A stretch of 64,000 nt of DNA from Streptomyces sp. NBC_01296 (GTDB taxonomy: Bacteria; Actinomycetota; Actinomycetes; Streptomycetales; Streptomycetaceae): contig NZ_CP130720.1 in NCBI RefSeq assembly GCF_035984415.1, positions 6,634,001 through 6,698,000 on the forward strand, given 5' to 3'. The translations under genes were made by a program, and so were the position numbers. The notes beneath the pieces were generated by a model. It did not search any database and was not told the DNA's origin. It saw only the letters and a program-made list of their open reading frames with translations. Positions 49,626-58,153 of this stretch are shown piece after piece (the first letter of the stretch is position 1; each line of letters starts with the position of its first letter).

Positions 49626-51152
49626 TCAGCTGGCGTCTTCGTCGTCGATCCAGCCCATGGACCGCTCGACGGCCTTGAGCCAGCTCTTGTACTCGCGGTC
49701 GCGCTGCTCGGCGGGCATCCGCGGGGTCCACTCCGCCGCGCGGCGCCAGTTGGCGCGCAGGGCGTCGGTGTCGGGCCAGAAGCCGACGGCCAGGCCGGCG
49801 GCGTAGGCGGCGCCGAGGCAGGTGGTCTCCGCGACCATGGGACGGACCACGGGGGCGTCCACGAAGTCGGAGAGGGTCTGCATCAGCAGGTTGTTGGAGG
49901 TCATGCCGCCGTCGACCTTGAGGGCCGCGAGCTCGACGCCCGAGTCCTTGGTCATGGCGTCGGTGATCTCGCGGGTCTGCCAGGCGGTGGCCTCCAGGAC
50001 GGCACGGGCGATGTGCGCCTTGGTGACGTACCGGGTGAGGCCGGCGATCACACCGCGGGCGTCGGAGCGCCAGTACGGGGCGAACAGGCCGGAGAAGGCC
50101 GGCACGAAGTAGGCGCCGCCGTTGTCGTCGACCGAGAGCGCGAGGGTCTCGATCTCGGCCGCGGTCTTGATCATGCCCATCTGGTCGCGCATCCACTGGA
50201 CGAGCGAGCCGGTGACGGCGATGGAGCCCTCCAGGGCGTAGACCGGCTTCTGGTCGCCGATCTTGTAGCCGACCGTGGTCAGCAGGCCGCTGTAGGAGTT
50301 GATGACCTTGTCGCCGGTGTTCATCAGCATGAACGTGCCGGTGCCGTACGTGGACTTGGCCTCGCCCTCGGCGAAACAGGTCTGGCCGAAGAGCGCGGCC
50401 TGCTGGTCACCGAGCGCCGAGGCGACCGGGACACCGGCGAGGACGCCGTCCTTGACGTGGCCGTAGACCTCGGCGGAGGACTTGATCTCGGGGAGGATGT
50501 CGAGCGGCACCTCCATGGACTCCGCGATCTTGGGGTCCCACTCCAGGCTGTGCAGGTTCATCAGCATGGTGCGCGAGGCGTTGGTGACGTCCGTGACGTG
50601 CACACCGCCCTGGGCGCCACCGGTGAGGTTCCAGATGACCCACGAGTCCATGGTGCCGAAGAGGATGTCGCCGGCCTCGGCGCGCTCGCGCAGGCCCTCG
50701 ACGTTGTCGAGCAGCCAGCGGGCCTTCGGACCGGCGAAGTAGCTCGCCAGCGGCAGGCCGGTCTCGCGGCGGAAACGGTCCTGGCCGACGTTGCGGCCGA
50801 GCTCCTTGCACAGGGCGTCGGTGCGGGTGTCCTGCCAGACCAGCGCGTTGTGTACCGGCTCGCCGGTGTTCTTGTCCCACAGGACGGTGGTCTCGCGCTG
50901 GTTGGTGATGCCGACGGCCTTGACGTCCGCCGCGGTGATCTCGGCCTTGGCGATGGCCCCGGCGACGACCTCCTGGACGTTGGTCCAGATCTCGGTGGCG
51001 TCGTGCTCGACCCAGCCCGGCTTCGGGAAGATCTGCTCGTGCTCCTTCTGGTCGACGGCGACGATGCGGCCGTCGCGGTCGAAGACGATGCAGCGGGAAG
51101 AGGTGGTGCCCTGGTCGATCGCGGCGATGAAGGGGCCGGTGCTGCTGGTCAT
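49626..51152 (-). CDS. glpK: Glycerol kinase
   Basis: A 508-residue glycerol kinase (FGGY family) that phosphorylates glycerol with ATP. Diagnostic segments are AIDQGTTSSRCIVFDR at the start, ITNQRETTVLWDK with the substrate-contact Arg-Glu, WQDTRT, ALGDQQAALFGQ and KVDGGMTSNNLLMQ. It corresponds to gylA. The ATG at 51152 follows CAGGAG. The 75-bp gap after glpF and 37-bp gap before glpD indicate one transcript. Confidence 0.97.
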   Translation of the reverse strand: MTSSTGPFIAAIDQGTTSSRCIVFDRDGRIVAVDQKEHEQIFPKPGWVEHDATEIWTNVQEVVAGAIAKAEITAADVKAVGITNQRETTVLWDKNTGEPVHNALVWQDTRTDALCKELGRNVGQDRFRRETGLPLASYFAGPKARWLLDNVEGLRERAEAGDILFGTMDSWVIWNLTGGAQGGVHVTDVTNASRTMLMNLHSLEWDPKIAESMEVPLDILPEIKSSAEVYGHVKDGVLAGVPVASALGDQQAALFGQTCFAEGEAKSTYGTGTFMLMNTGDKVINSYSGLLTTVGYKIGDQKPVYALEGSIAVTGSLVQWMRDQMGMIKTAAEIETLALSVDDNGGAYFVPAFSGLFAPYWRSDARGVIAGLTRYVTKAHIARAVLEATAWQTREITDAMTKDSGVELAALKVDGGMTSNNLLMQTLSDFVDAPVVRPMVAETTCLGAAYAAGLAVGFWPDTDALRANWRRAAEWTPRMPAEQRDREYKSWLKAVERSMGWIDDEDAS

Positions 51153-51227
51153 GTGGCTGCTCCTGGCAGGTCTCTGAGTAGGCGAATCAGGGGGCGGTGC
51201 GGATCTTGCGATACGTGCCGATGCTGA

Positions 51228-52010
51228 TCAGGCGAACGCGATGTTGTACAGACCACCGGCGAGGGCGGCACCGACGAGCGGGCCGACCACCGGGATCCAG
51301 GAGTATCCCCAGTCGGAGCCGCCCTTGTTGGGGAGCGGCAGCAGGGCGTGGACGATGCGCGGACCGAGGTCGCGGACCGGGTTGATGGCGTAGCCGGTCG
51401 GGCCGCCGAGCGAGAGGCCGATGCCGACGACGACGAAGGAGGTGATCAGGACGCCGATGACGCCGAGGCCCTTGCCGCCGTCCTGGAGGCCCTGGGTCAG
51501 GATCGCCAGGACCAGGACGGCCGTGCCGATGATCTCGGTCACGAGGTTCTGGACTATGTTGCGGATCTCGGGGCCGGTGGAGAAGACACCGAGCACCGGG
51601 CCGGCCTGGTCGTGCGGGTGCGGGTCCTCGGGGCCGAGCTTGGCGTCCTTGATGTGCTCCGGGTCGGAGAGGTGCACCCGGAACTGTCCGTAGTACGTGA
51701 TCCACATCAGGACCGCGCCGAGCATGGCGCCGAGGAGCTGTCCGGCGAAGTAGACCGGAGTGTTGCTCCAGTCGCCGTCCTTGATGGCCAGGCCGACGGT
51801 GACCGCCGGGTTGAGGTGCGCACCGGAGAGCGGGGCGGACACGTAGGCGGCGATCAGAACGGCGAAACCCCAGCCGAACGTGATGGCGAGCCATCCTGCG
51901 TTCCGGGCCTTGGAGCTCTTGAGTGTCACGGCGGCGCAGACGCCACCGCCGAGCAGTGTGAGCAGGGCGGTACCGATGGTCTCGCCGATGAAGATGTCGG
52001 AGGTGGACAC
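51228..52010 (-). CDS. glpF: Glycerol uptake facilitator (aquaglyceroporin)
   Basis: A 260-residue MIP-family channel with six membrane helices and both half-helix motifs, NPAVTVG (about 72) and NPVRDLGPR (about 208); the Asp after the second motif is the mark of glycerol-selecting channels. It corresponds to gylC. The GTG at 52010 (VSTSDIFIGETIG) has AAAGGAG at good spacing; a long upstream extension in frame is not credible. It heads the glpF-glpK-glpD operon, divergently regulated with gylR through a shared operator motif. Confidence 0.95.
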   Translation of the reverse strand: MSTSDIFIGETIGTALLTLLGGGVCAAVTLKSSKARNAGWLAITFGWGFAVLIAAYVSAPLSGAHLNPAVTVGLAIKDGDWSNTPVYFAGQLLGAMLGAVLMWITYYGQFRVHLSDPEHIKDAKLGPEDPHPHDQAGPVLGVFSTGPEIRNIVQNLVTEIIGTAVLVLAILTQGLQDGGKGLGVIGVLITSFVVVGIGLSLGGPTGYAINPVRDLGPRIVHALLPLPNKGGSDWGYSWIPVVGPLVGAALAGGLYNIAFA

Positions 52011-52107
52011 CCGCGACTCCTTTGCCTTGCAGGGGTGGGCGGACACCGGGTCCCGTCCGGTGGTCCGCGCACTCGGTGAGTGCTTCACCGGTCCTTGGCC
52101 TTGCCAC

Positions 52108-52156
52108 ACCCTAACGCGTATTGCCGGTAGGTGTTCGACAATGCCGACCGATGAAC
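52108..52156 (-). promoter_or_regulatory. Glycerol operon promoter with GylR site
   Basis: A -10 hexamer TAGGGT (52113-52108 on the minus strand) lies about 100 bp before glpF. GTTCGACAATG (52133-52143), followed by GAAC at 52153, lies in the upstream promoter region. The identical 11-mer occurs at 53113-53123 before gylR. This is the likely GylR operator. The rest of 52011-52322 holds no gene. Confidence 0.6.
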
Positions 52157-52242
52157 GGCAGTTTTCCGCCCAAGTGAAGAACGCGTCAAGGGTCGGCCAG
52201 GCCAAAGTGTCGGATCGTTACCACTAGGTGCGATCAGCCAAA

Positions 52243-52263
52243 CCCGGCCATCAGATGGCCGGG
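52243..52263. terminator. Hairpin between gylR and glpF
   Basis: CCCGGCCAT (52243-52251) and ATGGCCGGG (52255-52263) form a perfect 9-bp stem with a CAG loop, 60 bp beyond the gylR stop; probably the gylR terminator. Confidence 0.65.
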
Positions 52264-52322
52264 ATATGGCGAAAAGAGGGCAGAAAGCGGCCAGGCAGTG
52301 GCTGAAAATCGCCGGAAGGGGC

Positions 52323-53090
52323 CTAGAACCGGCCCGCGCCGAGGTCGCGTGAAACAGCGCGCGCACAGTCCCGTACGGACGCCACGAGGCTCGCCCGGGG
52401 CTCCCCGGACTCCCCGCACACCCGCTCCACGGCCCCCGCGACCGCCACCGCGCCCACCGGCATCCGGCGCCGGTCGTGGATCGGCGCCGCCACCGAGGCG
52501 ATGCCGTCCCAGGTCTCCTCGATGTCCGCGGCCCAGCCGCGCGCCCGGGTCAGGTCGAGGATCTCCTCGAAGCCCGCGCCGTCGACGACCGTCCGGGGCG
52601 TGAACGCCTCGCGCTCCGCCTCCAGAGCCTCGCCGTGGGCGACCGGGTCGTACGCCGACAGGACCTTGCCCAGGGCCGTCGAGTGCAGCGGCTGCATCGC
52701 GCCCACCTCCAGCACCTGACGGCTGTCGTCCGGACGGAACACGTGGTGCATGATCAGCACCCCGCTCTGGTGGAGTACGCCCACGTAGACGCTCTCGCCG
52801 CTCGCGCGGGCCAGATCATCCGTCCAGACCAGCGCACGGGCCCGCAGCTCGTGCACGTCCAGATAGCTGTTGCCCAGGCGCAGCAGCTCCGCGCCCAGCT
52901 GGTACCGGCCCGAGGCGGGGTCTTGCTCCACGAAGCCCTCGGCCTGCAGCGTGCGCAGGATCCCGTGGGCCGTGCCCTTGGCCAGGCCCAGGGAACTGGC
53001 CACGTCCGAGAGGCCCAGCCGGCGCTCGCCGCCCGCCAGGAGTCGCAGCATCGCAGCGGCTCGTTCGAGCGACTGGATGTTCCGTGCCAT
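52323..53090 (-). CDS. gylR: IclR-family glycerol operon regulator
   Basis: A 255-residue IclR-type repressor: a winged-helix N-terminus (LSDVASSLGLAKGTAHGILRTLQ, about 27-50) and a GAF-like ligand domain ending in GESGEPRASL. In S. coelicolor GylR sits directly upstream of gylCABX and represses it until glycerol-3-phosphate is present, and it represses itself. The ATG at 53090 follows AGGAGG. The 11-mer GTTCGACAATG overlaps its -10 (TACTGT, 53133-53128) and recurs before glpF, supporting the role. Confidence 0.94.
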   Translation of the reverse strand: MARNIQSLERAAAMLRLLAGGERRLGLSDVASSLGLAKGTAHGILRTLQAEGFVEQDPASGRYQLGAELLRLGNSYLDVHELRARALVWTDDLARASGESVYVGVLHQSGVLIMHHVFRPDDSRQVLEVGAMQPLHSTALGKVLSAYDPVAHGEALEAEREAFTPRTVVDGAGFEEILDLTRARGWAADIEETWDGIASVAAPIHDRRRMPVGAVAVAGAVERVCGESGEPRASLVASVRDCARAVSRDLGAGRF

Positions 53091-53112
53091 CGCGCAGCCT
53101 CCTGCTGACGTA

Positions 53113-53133
53113 GTTCGACAATGCTGAACAGTA
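53113..53133 (-). promoter_or_regulatory. gylR promoter and autoregulatory site
   Basis: GTTCGACAATG (53113-53123) followed by CTGAAC makes a GTTC...GAAC dyad that overlaps the expected transcription start; TACTGT (53133-53128) is the -10. Confidence 0.58.
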
Positions 53134-53268
53134 TCGGTCGATGTCGACCTTGTGCATGGTTGGGCAACTGTTCAGGCCTCCGTCGACCAGGACACCCCTG
53201 GCAGACCCCCGCGCACAGAATGCAGTCCGCCACGTGGGACGCCCCCACCGGGGTTGGTGCCGCGCGGT

Positions 53269-53307
53269 TACCCTGACCGCGTGCACCCTTGACACAGCAA
53301 GGGTGCA
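53269..53307 (+). promoter_or_regulatory. metH promoter and 5'-end hairpin
   Basis: A TACCCT -10 (53269-53274) predicts a start near 53281. The transcript would begin with a perfect 10-bp hairpin, TGCACCCTTG (53282-53291) and CAAGGGTGCA (53298-53307). Its position at the very 5' end suggests a role in mRNA stability or regulation. Confidence 0.5.
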
Positions 53308-53342
53308 AAGCCGACAGCCGTCGCATCCCAGGGAGCTCAACC

Positions 53343-56300
53343 ATGGCCTCGTTGCCGAACCCGCCCGCTGACACCCAGACCAGGGCCGACGCCCTCCGAG
53401 AGGCGCTCGCGACCCGCGTGGTCGTCGCCGACGGAGCCATGGGAACGATGCTCCAGGCGCAGGACCCCTCGATGGAGGACTTCCAGCAGCTGGAGGGCTG
53501 CAACGAGGTCCTCAACGTCACCCGCCCCGACATCGTGCGCACGGTGCACGACGCGTACTTCGCGGTGGGCGTGGACTGCGTCGAGACCAACACCTTCGGT
53601 GCGAACTTCGCGGCACTCGCCGAGTACGACATCCCCGAACGCAATTTCGAGCTGTCGGAGTCCGGCGCCCGGATCGCCCGCGAGGTCGCCGACGAGTACA
53701 CCGCGAAGAGCGGGCAGCAGCGCTGGGTCCTCGGCTCCATGGGCCCCGGCACCAAGCTGCCCACCCTCGGACACATCGGCTACGCGACGATCCGCGACGC
53801 CTACCAGGTCAACGCCGAGGGCCTGATCTCCGGCGGGGCCGACGCCCTGCTCGTCGAGACCACCCAGGACCTCCTGCAGACCAAGTCCTCCGTCATCGGC
53901 GCCCGGCGCGCGATGGAGGCGCTCGGCGTCTCCGTCCCGCTGATCTGCTCCGTGACCGTCGAGACCACCGGCACCATGCTGCTGGGCTCCGAGATCGGCG
54001 CCGCGCTCACCGCGCTGGAGCCGCTCGGCATCGACATGATCGGCCTGAACTGCGCCACCGGCCCCGCCGAGATGAGCGAGCACCTGCGCTACCTGGCGCG
54101 GCACTCGCGCATCCCGCTCTCCTGCATGCCGAACGCCGGCCTGCCCGTCCTCGGCAAGAACGGCGCCCACTACCCGCTGTCCGCCCCGGAGCTCGCCGAC
54201 GCCCAGGAGACCTTCGTCCGCGAGTACGGGCTCTCCCTCGTCGGCGGCTGCTGCGGTACGACCCCGGAGCACCTGCGCCAGGTCGTCGAGCGGGTCCGCG
54301 CCCTGAGCCCGGCCGTCCGCGAGCCCCGGCCGGAGCCCGGCGCGTCCTCCCTCTACCAGACGGTCCCGTTCCGCCAGGACACCGCGTACATGGCGATCGG
54401 CGAGCGGACGAACGCGAACGGGTCGAAGAAGTTCCGCGAGGCCATGCTCGAGGCCCGCTGGGACGACTGCGTCGAGATGGCCCGCGACCAGATCCGCGAG
54501 GGCGCGCACATGCTCGACCTCTGCGTGGACTACGTGGGCCGCGACGGCGTCGCCGACATGAAGGAGCTCGCCGGCCGGTTCGCGACGGCCTCGACGCTGC
54601 CGATCGTCCTGGACTCCACCGAGGTTCCCGTTCTCCAGGCCGGCCTGGAGAAGCTCGGCGGCCGCGCCGTCATCAACTCCGTCAACTACGAGGACGGCGA
54701 CGGCCCGGAGTCCCGTTTCGCCAAGGTCACCCGGCTGGCCCAGGAGCACGGCGCCGCGCTGATCGCGCTCACCATCGACGAGGAGGGCCAGGCCCGCACC
54801 GCCGAGCACAAGGTCGCCATCGCCGAACGGCTGATCGACGACCTGACCGGCAACTGGGGCATCAACGAGTCGGACATCCTCATCGACACCCTGACCTTCA
54901 CGATCTGCACCGGTCAGGAGGAGTCCCGGGGCGACGGCACCGCCACGATCGAGGCGATCCGCGAGCTCAAGCGCCGCCACCCCGACGTCCAGACCACGCT
55001 CGGCCTGTCGAACATCTCCTTCGGCCTGAACCCGGCCGCCCGCGTGCTGCTGAACTCGGTCTTCCTCGACGAGTGCGTCAAGGCGGGCCTGGACTCGGCG
55101 ATCGTCCACGCATCGAAGATCCTGCCCATCGCCCGGTTCGACGACGAGCAGGTCGGCACCGCCCTCGACCTGATCTACGACCGCCGCGCCGAGGGCTACG
55201 ACCCGCTGCAGAAGCTGATGGCCCTCTTCGAGGGCGTCAACACCAAGTCGCTGAAGGCCGGCCGCGCAGAGGAGCTCATGGCGCTGCCCCTCGACGAGCG
55301 GCTCCAGCGCCGGATCATCGACGGTGAGAAGAACGGCCTGGAGGCCGACCTCGACGAGGCCCTGCAGACCCGTCCGGCCCTGGACATCGTCAACGACACC
55401 CTGCTGGAGGGCATGAAGGTCGTCGGTGAACTGTTCGGCTCCGGCCAGATGCAGCTGCCGTTCGTCCTGCAGTCCGCCGAGGTCATGAAGACGGCGGTCG
55501 CCTTCCTCGAACCGCACATGGAGAAGACCGACGACGAGGGCAAGGGCACCATCGTCCTCGCCACCGTCCGCGGAGACGTCCACGACATCGGCAAGAACCT
55601 CGTCGACATCATCCTCACCAACAACGGGTACAACGTCGTCAACATCGGCATCAAGCAGCCGGTCTCCGCGATCCTGGAGGCCGCGCAGGAGCACAAGGCC
55701 GACGTCATCGGCATGTCCGGCCTGCTCGTGAAGTCGACCGTGATCATGAAGGAGAACCTGGAGGAGCTCAACCAGCGCAAGCTGGCGGCCGACTACCCGG
55801 TCATCCTCGGCGGTGCCGCCCTGACCCGCGCCTACGTCGAACAGGACCTCCACGAGATCTACGAGGGCGAAGTCCGCTACGCCCGCGACGCCTTCGAGGG
55901 CCTGCGCCTGATGGACGCCCTGATCGCCGTCAAGCGCGGCGTGCCGGGGGCCTCCCTGCCCGAGCTGAAGCAGCGCCGGGTGGCCAAGCGGCCCACTGCG
56001 GCCCTCCAGGCCGAGGAGCCCGAGGAGCCGGGCGGCCGCTCCGACGTCGCGATCGACAACCCGGTCCCGACCCCGCCGTTCTGGGGCACCCGCGTCGTCA
56101 AGGGCATCCCGCTCAAGGACTACGCCTCCTGGCTCGACGAGGGCGCCCTGTTCAAGGGCCAGTGGGGCCTCAAGCAGGCCCGCGCCGGCGGGGCCACGTA
56201 CGAGGAGCTCGTCGAGAGCGAGGGCCGGCCGCGGCTGCGCGGCCTCCTCGACAAGCTCCACACCGAGAACCTGCTCGAGGCCGCGGTGGTCTACGGGTAC

Positions 56301-56855
56301 TTCCCCTGCGTGTCCAAGGGCGAGGACCTGATCATCCTCGACGACGACGGGAACGAGCGGACCCGCTTCACCTTCCCGCGCCAGCGCCGCGGCCGCCGCC
56401 TGTGCCTCGCCGACTTCTTCCGCCCGGAGGAGTCCGGCGAGACGGACGTCGTCGGCCTCCAGGTCGTCACGGTCGGCTCGAAGATCGGCGAGGCCACGGC
56501 CAAGCTGTTCGAGTCCGACTCCTACCGCGAGTACCTGGAGCTGCACGGCCTGTCGGTGCAGCTCGCCGAGGCCATGGCCGAGTACTGGCACGCCCGCGTC
56601 CGCGCCGAACTGGGCTTCGGCGGCGAGGACCCGGCCGCAGTGGAGGACATGTTCGACCTGAAGTACCGCGGTGCCCGCTTCTCGCTCGGCTACGGAGCCT
56701 GCCCCGACCTGGAGGACCGCGCCAAGATCGCCGACCTCCTCCAGCCGGAGCGGATCGGCGTCCACCTCTCCGAGGAATTCCAGCTCCACCCGGAGCAGTC
56801 CACCGACGCGATCGTCATCCACCACCCCGAAGCGAAGTATTTCAACGCACGTTGA
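53343..56855 (+). CDS. metH: Cobalamin-dependent methionine synthase
   Basis: A 1170-residue MetH with all four modules in order: a homocysteine-binding barrel (about 25-325; zinc Cys in the GGCCGTT motif, residues 303-304), a methyltetrahydrofolate-binding barrel (about 350-620), the cobalamin module (cap then Rossmann domain with DVHDIGK, His747 as lower ligand), and the AdoMet reactivation domain (RAKIADLLQPERIGVHLSEE near the end). It transfers the methyl of 5-methyl-THF to homocysteine. The ATG at 53343 follows GGGAGC. It is divergent from gylR, as in S. coelicolor. No cobalamin riboswitch was recognised. Confidence 0.97.
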   Translation: MASLPNPPADTQTRADALREALATRVVVADGAMGTMLQAQDPSMEDFQQLEGCNEVLNVTRPDIVRTVHDAYFAVGVDCVETNTFGANFAALAEYDIPERNFELSESGARIAREVADEYTAKSGQQRWVLGSMGPGTKLPTLGHIGYATIRDAYQVNAEGLISGGADALLVETTQDLLQTKSSVIGARRAMEALGVSVPLICSVTVETTGTMLLGSEIGAALTALEPLGIDMIGLNCATGPAEMSEHLRYLARHSRIPLSCMPNAGLPVLGKNGAHYPLSAPELADAQETFVREYGLSLVGGCCGTTPEHLRQVVERVRALSPAVREPRPEPGASSLYQTVPFRQDTAYMAIGERTNANGSKKFREAMLEARWDDCVEMARDQIREGAHMLDLCVDYVGRDGVADMKELAGRFATASTLPIVLDSTEVPVLQAGLEKLGGRAVINSVNYEDGDGPESRFAKVTRLAQEHGAALIALTIDEEGQARTAEHKVAIAERLIDDLTGNWGINESDILIDTLTFTICTGQEESRGDGTATIEAIRELKRRHPDVQTTLGLSNISFGLNPAARVLLNSVFLDECVKAGLDSAIVHASKILPIARFDDEQVGTALDLIYDRRAEGYDPLQKLMALFEGVNTKSLKAGRAEELMALPLDERLQRRIIDGEKNGLEADLDEALQTRPALDIVNDTLLEGMKVVGELFGSGQMQLPFVLQSAEVMKTAVAFLEPHMEKTDDEGKGTIVLATVRGDVHDIGKNLVDIILTNNGYNVVNIGIKQPVSAILEAAQEHKADVIGMSGLLVKSTVIMKENLEELNQRKLAADYPVILGGAALTRAYVEQDLHEIYEGEVRYARDAFEGLRLMDALIAVKRGVPGASLPELKQRRVAKRPTAALQAEEPEEPGGRSDVAIDNPVPTPPFWGTRVVKGIPLKDYASWLDEGALFKGQWGLKQARAGGATYEELVESEGRPRLRGLLDKLHTENLLEAAVVYGYFPCVSKGEDLIILDDDGNERTRFTFPRQRRGRRLCLADFFRPEESGETDVVGLQVVTVGSKIGEATAKLFESDSYREYLELHGLSVQLAEAMAEYWHARVRAELGFGGEDPAAVEDMFDLKYRGARFSLGYGACPDLEDRAKIADLLQPERIGVHLSEEFQLHPEQSTDAIVIHHPEAKYFNAR

Positions 56856-56969
56856 CGCGGACCGACGTACACTTGTCGGTCCCATACAGGCCGGTCGCCT
56901 GTTCCCCGGGGGAATGCCCCATGGGGAAGAGGTGACCGGCCTTCTCATCCCCCGAGAGAGGTGTGCCGG

Positions 56970-57671
56970 ATGACCAGCACCGTTCCCGCGCCCGTCGCCC
57001 GTACGGCCGACGGGCATGCCCTGCAGGCGGTGCTGCTCGACATGGACGGCACCCTCGTCGACACCGAGGGTTTCTGGTGGGAGATCGAGGTGGACGTCTT
57101 CGGCGAGCTCGGCCACCGCCTCGACGAGGCGTGGCGCGACATCGTCGTCGGCGGGCCCATGACCCGCAGCGCCGCCTTCCTCATCGAGTCCACCGGCGCC
57201 GCCATCACCCTTTCGGAGCTGAGCGTTCTGCTCAACGAGCGCTTCGAGGCGCGGATCGCCGACCAGGTCCCGCTGATGCCGGGCGCCGAGCGGCTGCTCG
57301 CCGAGCTGGCCCGGCACAACGTGCCCACCGCCCTCGTCTCCGCCTCGCACCGCCGCGTCATCGACCGGGTGCTGCGCTCGCTGGGCCCCGAGCGGTTCGC
57401 GCTGAGCGTCGCCGGCGACGAGGTGACCCGTACCAAGCCGCACCCCGACCCGTACCTGCTGGCCGCCCGCACCCTCGGCGCCCACCCCTCGCGCTGCGCG
57501 GTCATCGAGGACACCGCGACCGGCGTCGCCTCCGCCGAGGCCGCCGGCTGCCGGGTCGTGGCCGTCCCCTCCGTCGGCGTCATCGCGCCCGCGCCCGGCC
57601 GCACCATCGTCCGCTCGCTGGAGGACGTCGACCTTCCGTTCCTGCGCTCCCTCATCACTCCGATGAACTGA
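56970..57671 (+). CDS. HAD-family phosphatase
   Basis: A 233-residue HAD hydrolase of the beta-phosphoglucomutase/phosphatase (subfamily IA) type: DMDGTLVDTEGFW (nucleophile Asp, about 25-37), VSASHRR (motif II), TKPHPDPYLLAAR (Lys motif III) and VIEDTATGVASAEAAG (motif IV). The substrate is probably a small sugar phosphate, but is unknown. The ATG at 56970 (MTSTVPAPV) follows GAGAGAGG. It lies 114 bp downstream of metH on the same strand and may be cotranscribed. Confidence 0.9.
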   Translation: MTSTVPAPVARTADGHALQAVLLDMDGTLVDTEGFWWEIEVDVFGELGHRLDEAWRDIVVGGPMTRSAAFLIESTGAAITLSELSVLLNERFEARIADQVPLMPGAERLLAELARHNVPTALVSASHRRVIDRVLRSLGPERFALSVAGDEVTRTKPHPDPYLLAARTLGAHPSRCAVIEDTATGVASAEAAGCRVVAVPSVGVIAPAPGRTIVRSLEDVDLPFLRSLITPMN

Positions 57672-58153
57672 TCGCGTACGCTCAGTGCCGAACGGAACCC
57701 CCGCTGGATTGAGGTCCCGCGGAAGGATCTTCCGTTCCATGGCCCGGAGGCTGAAATTCCATCCTTTCCCTGGCGGTTGTCCCGGGTGACCTTTGTCACG
57801 CGCCAAGCCCCCCACGGACCTGTCCGGCAGCCCGGAAAGCTTCCCTTGTGTCCGGATTGATCAGCTCCTGACCGAATCTGCGGTGACTCCTACATGGACA
57901 GGCAGTCCGCACCCATCACCGTGCGATTACGCCCCAAGTCCTGCCAGTTCAAGCCATCCCGCCCCAGGCCACTAATGTCGACGCGGGCACTACGCCGCAC
58001 CTCTGCAGACCCGGACGCACACACCCATGTGCCGGGACCGCGTGGACCGATCGTCACAACACCGGCCCGATCGTTCCGCCCTGAACGGGCGACCGCCGCG
58101 AAGTGCCCTTTACGCCGCTTTGAGCAAGTGCCGGTCAAGGGAGTACTTCCAGC
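57672..58153. other. 482-bp gap without a supported gene
   Basis: This gap separates the HAD phosphatase gene from the first solute-binding lipoprotein gene. It contains short open frames on both strands but none has a ribosome site, leaderless -10 or protein-like sequence that I can support. I see no strong hairpin. It presumably carries the promoter of the lipoprotein gene and an unidentified terminator. Confidence 0.6.

Noticed and set aside
53150..53342. Cobalamin or SAH riboswitch before metH
   Set aside because: I could not find a B12-box-like element or the conserved SAH-riboswitch core; only a simple 5' hairpin is present.
53337..57815. A 1492-codon open frame on the strand opposite metH and the HAD gene
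   Set aside because: It is a mirror frame created by the third-position GC bias of metH. The translation is Val/Gly/Asp/Leu-rich without domains, and the plus-strand MetH is unambiguous.
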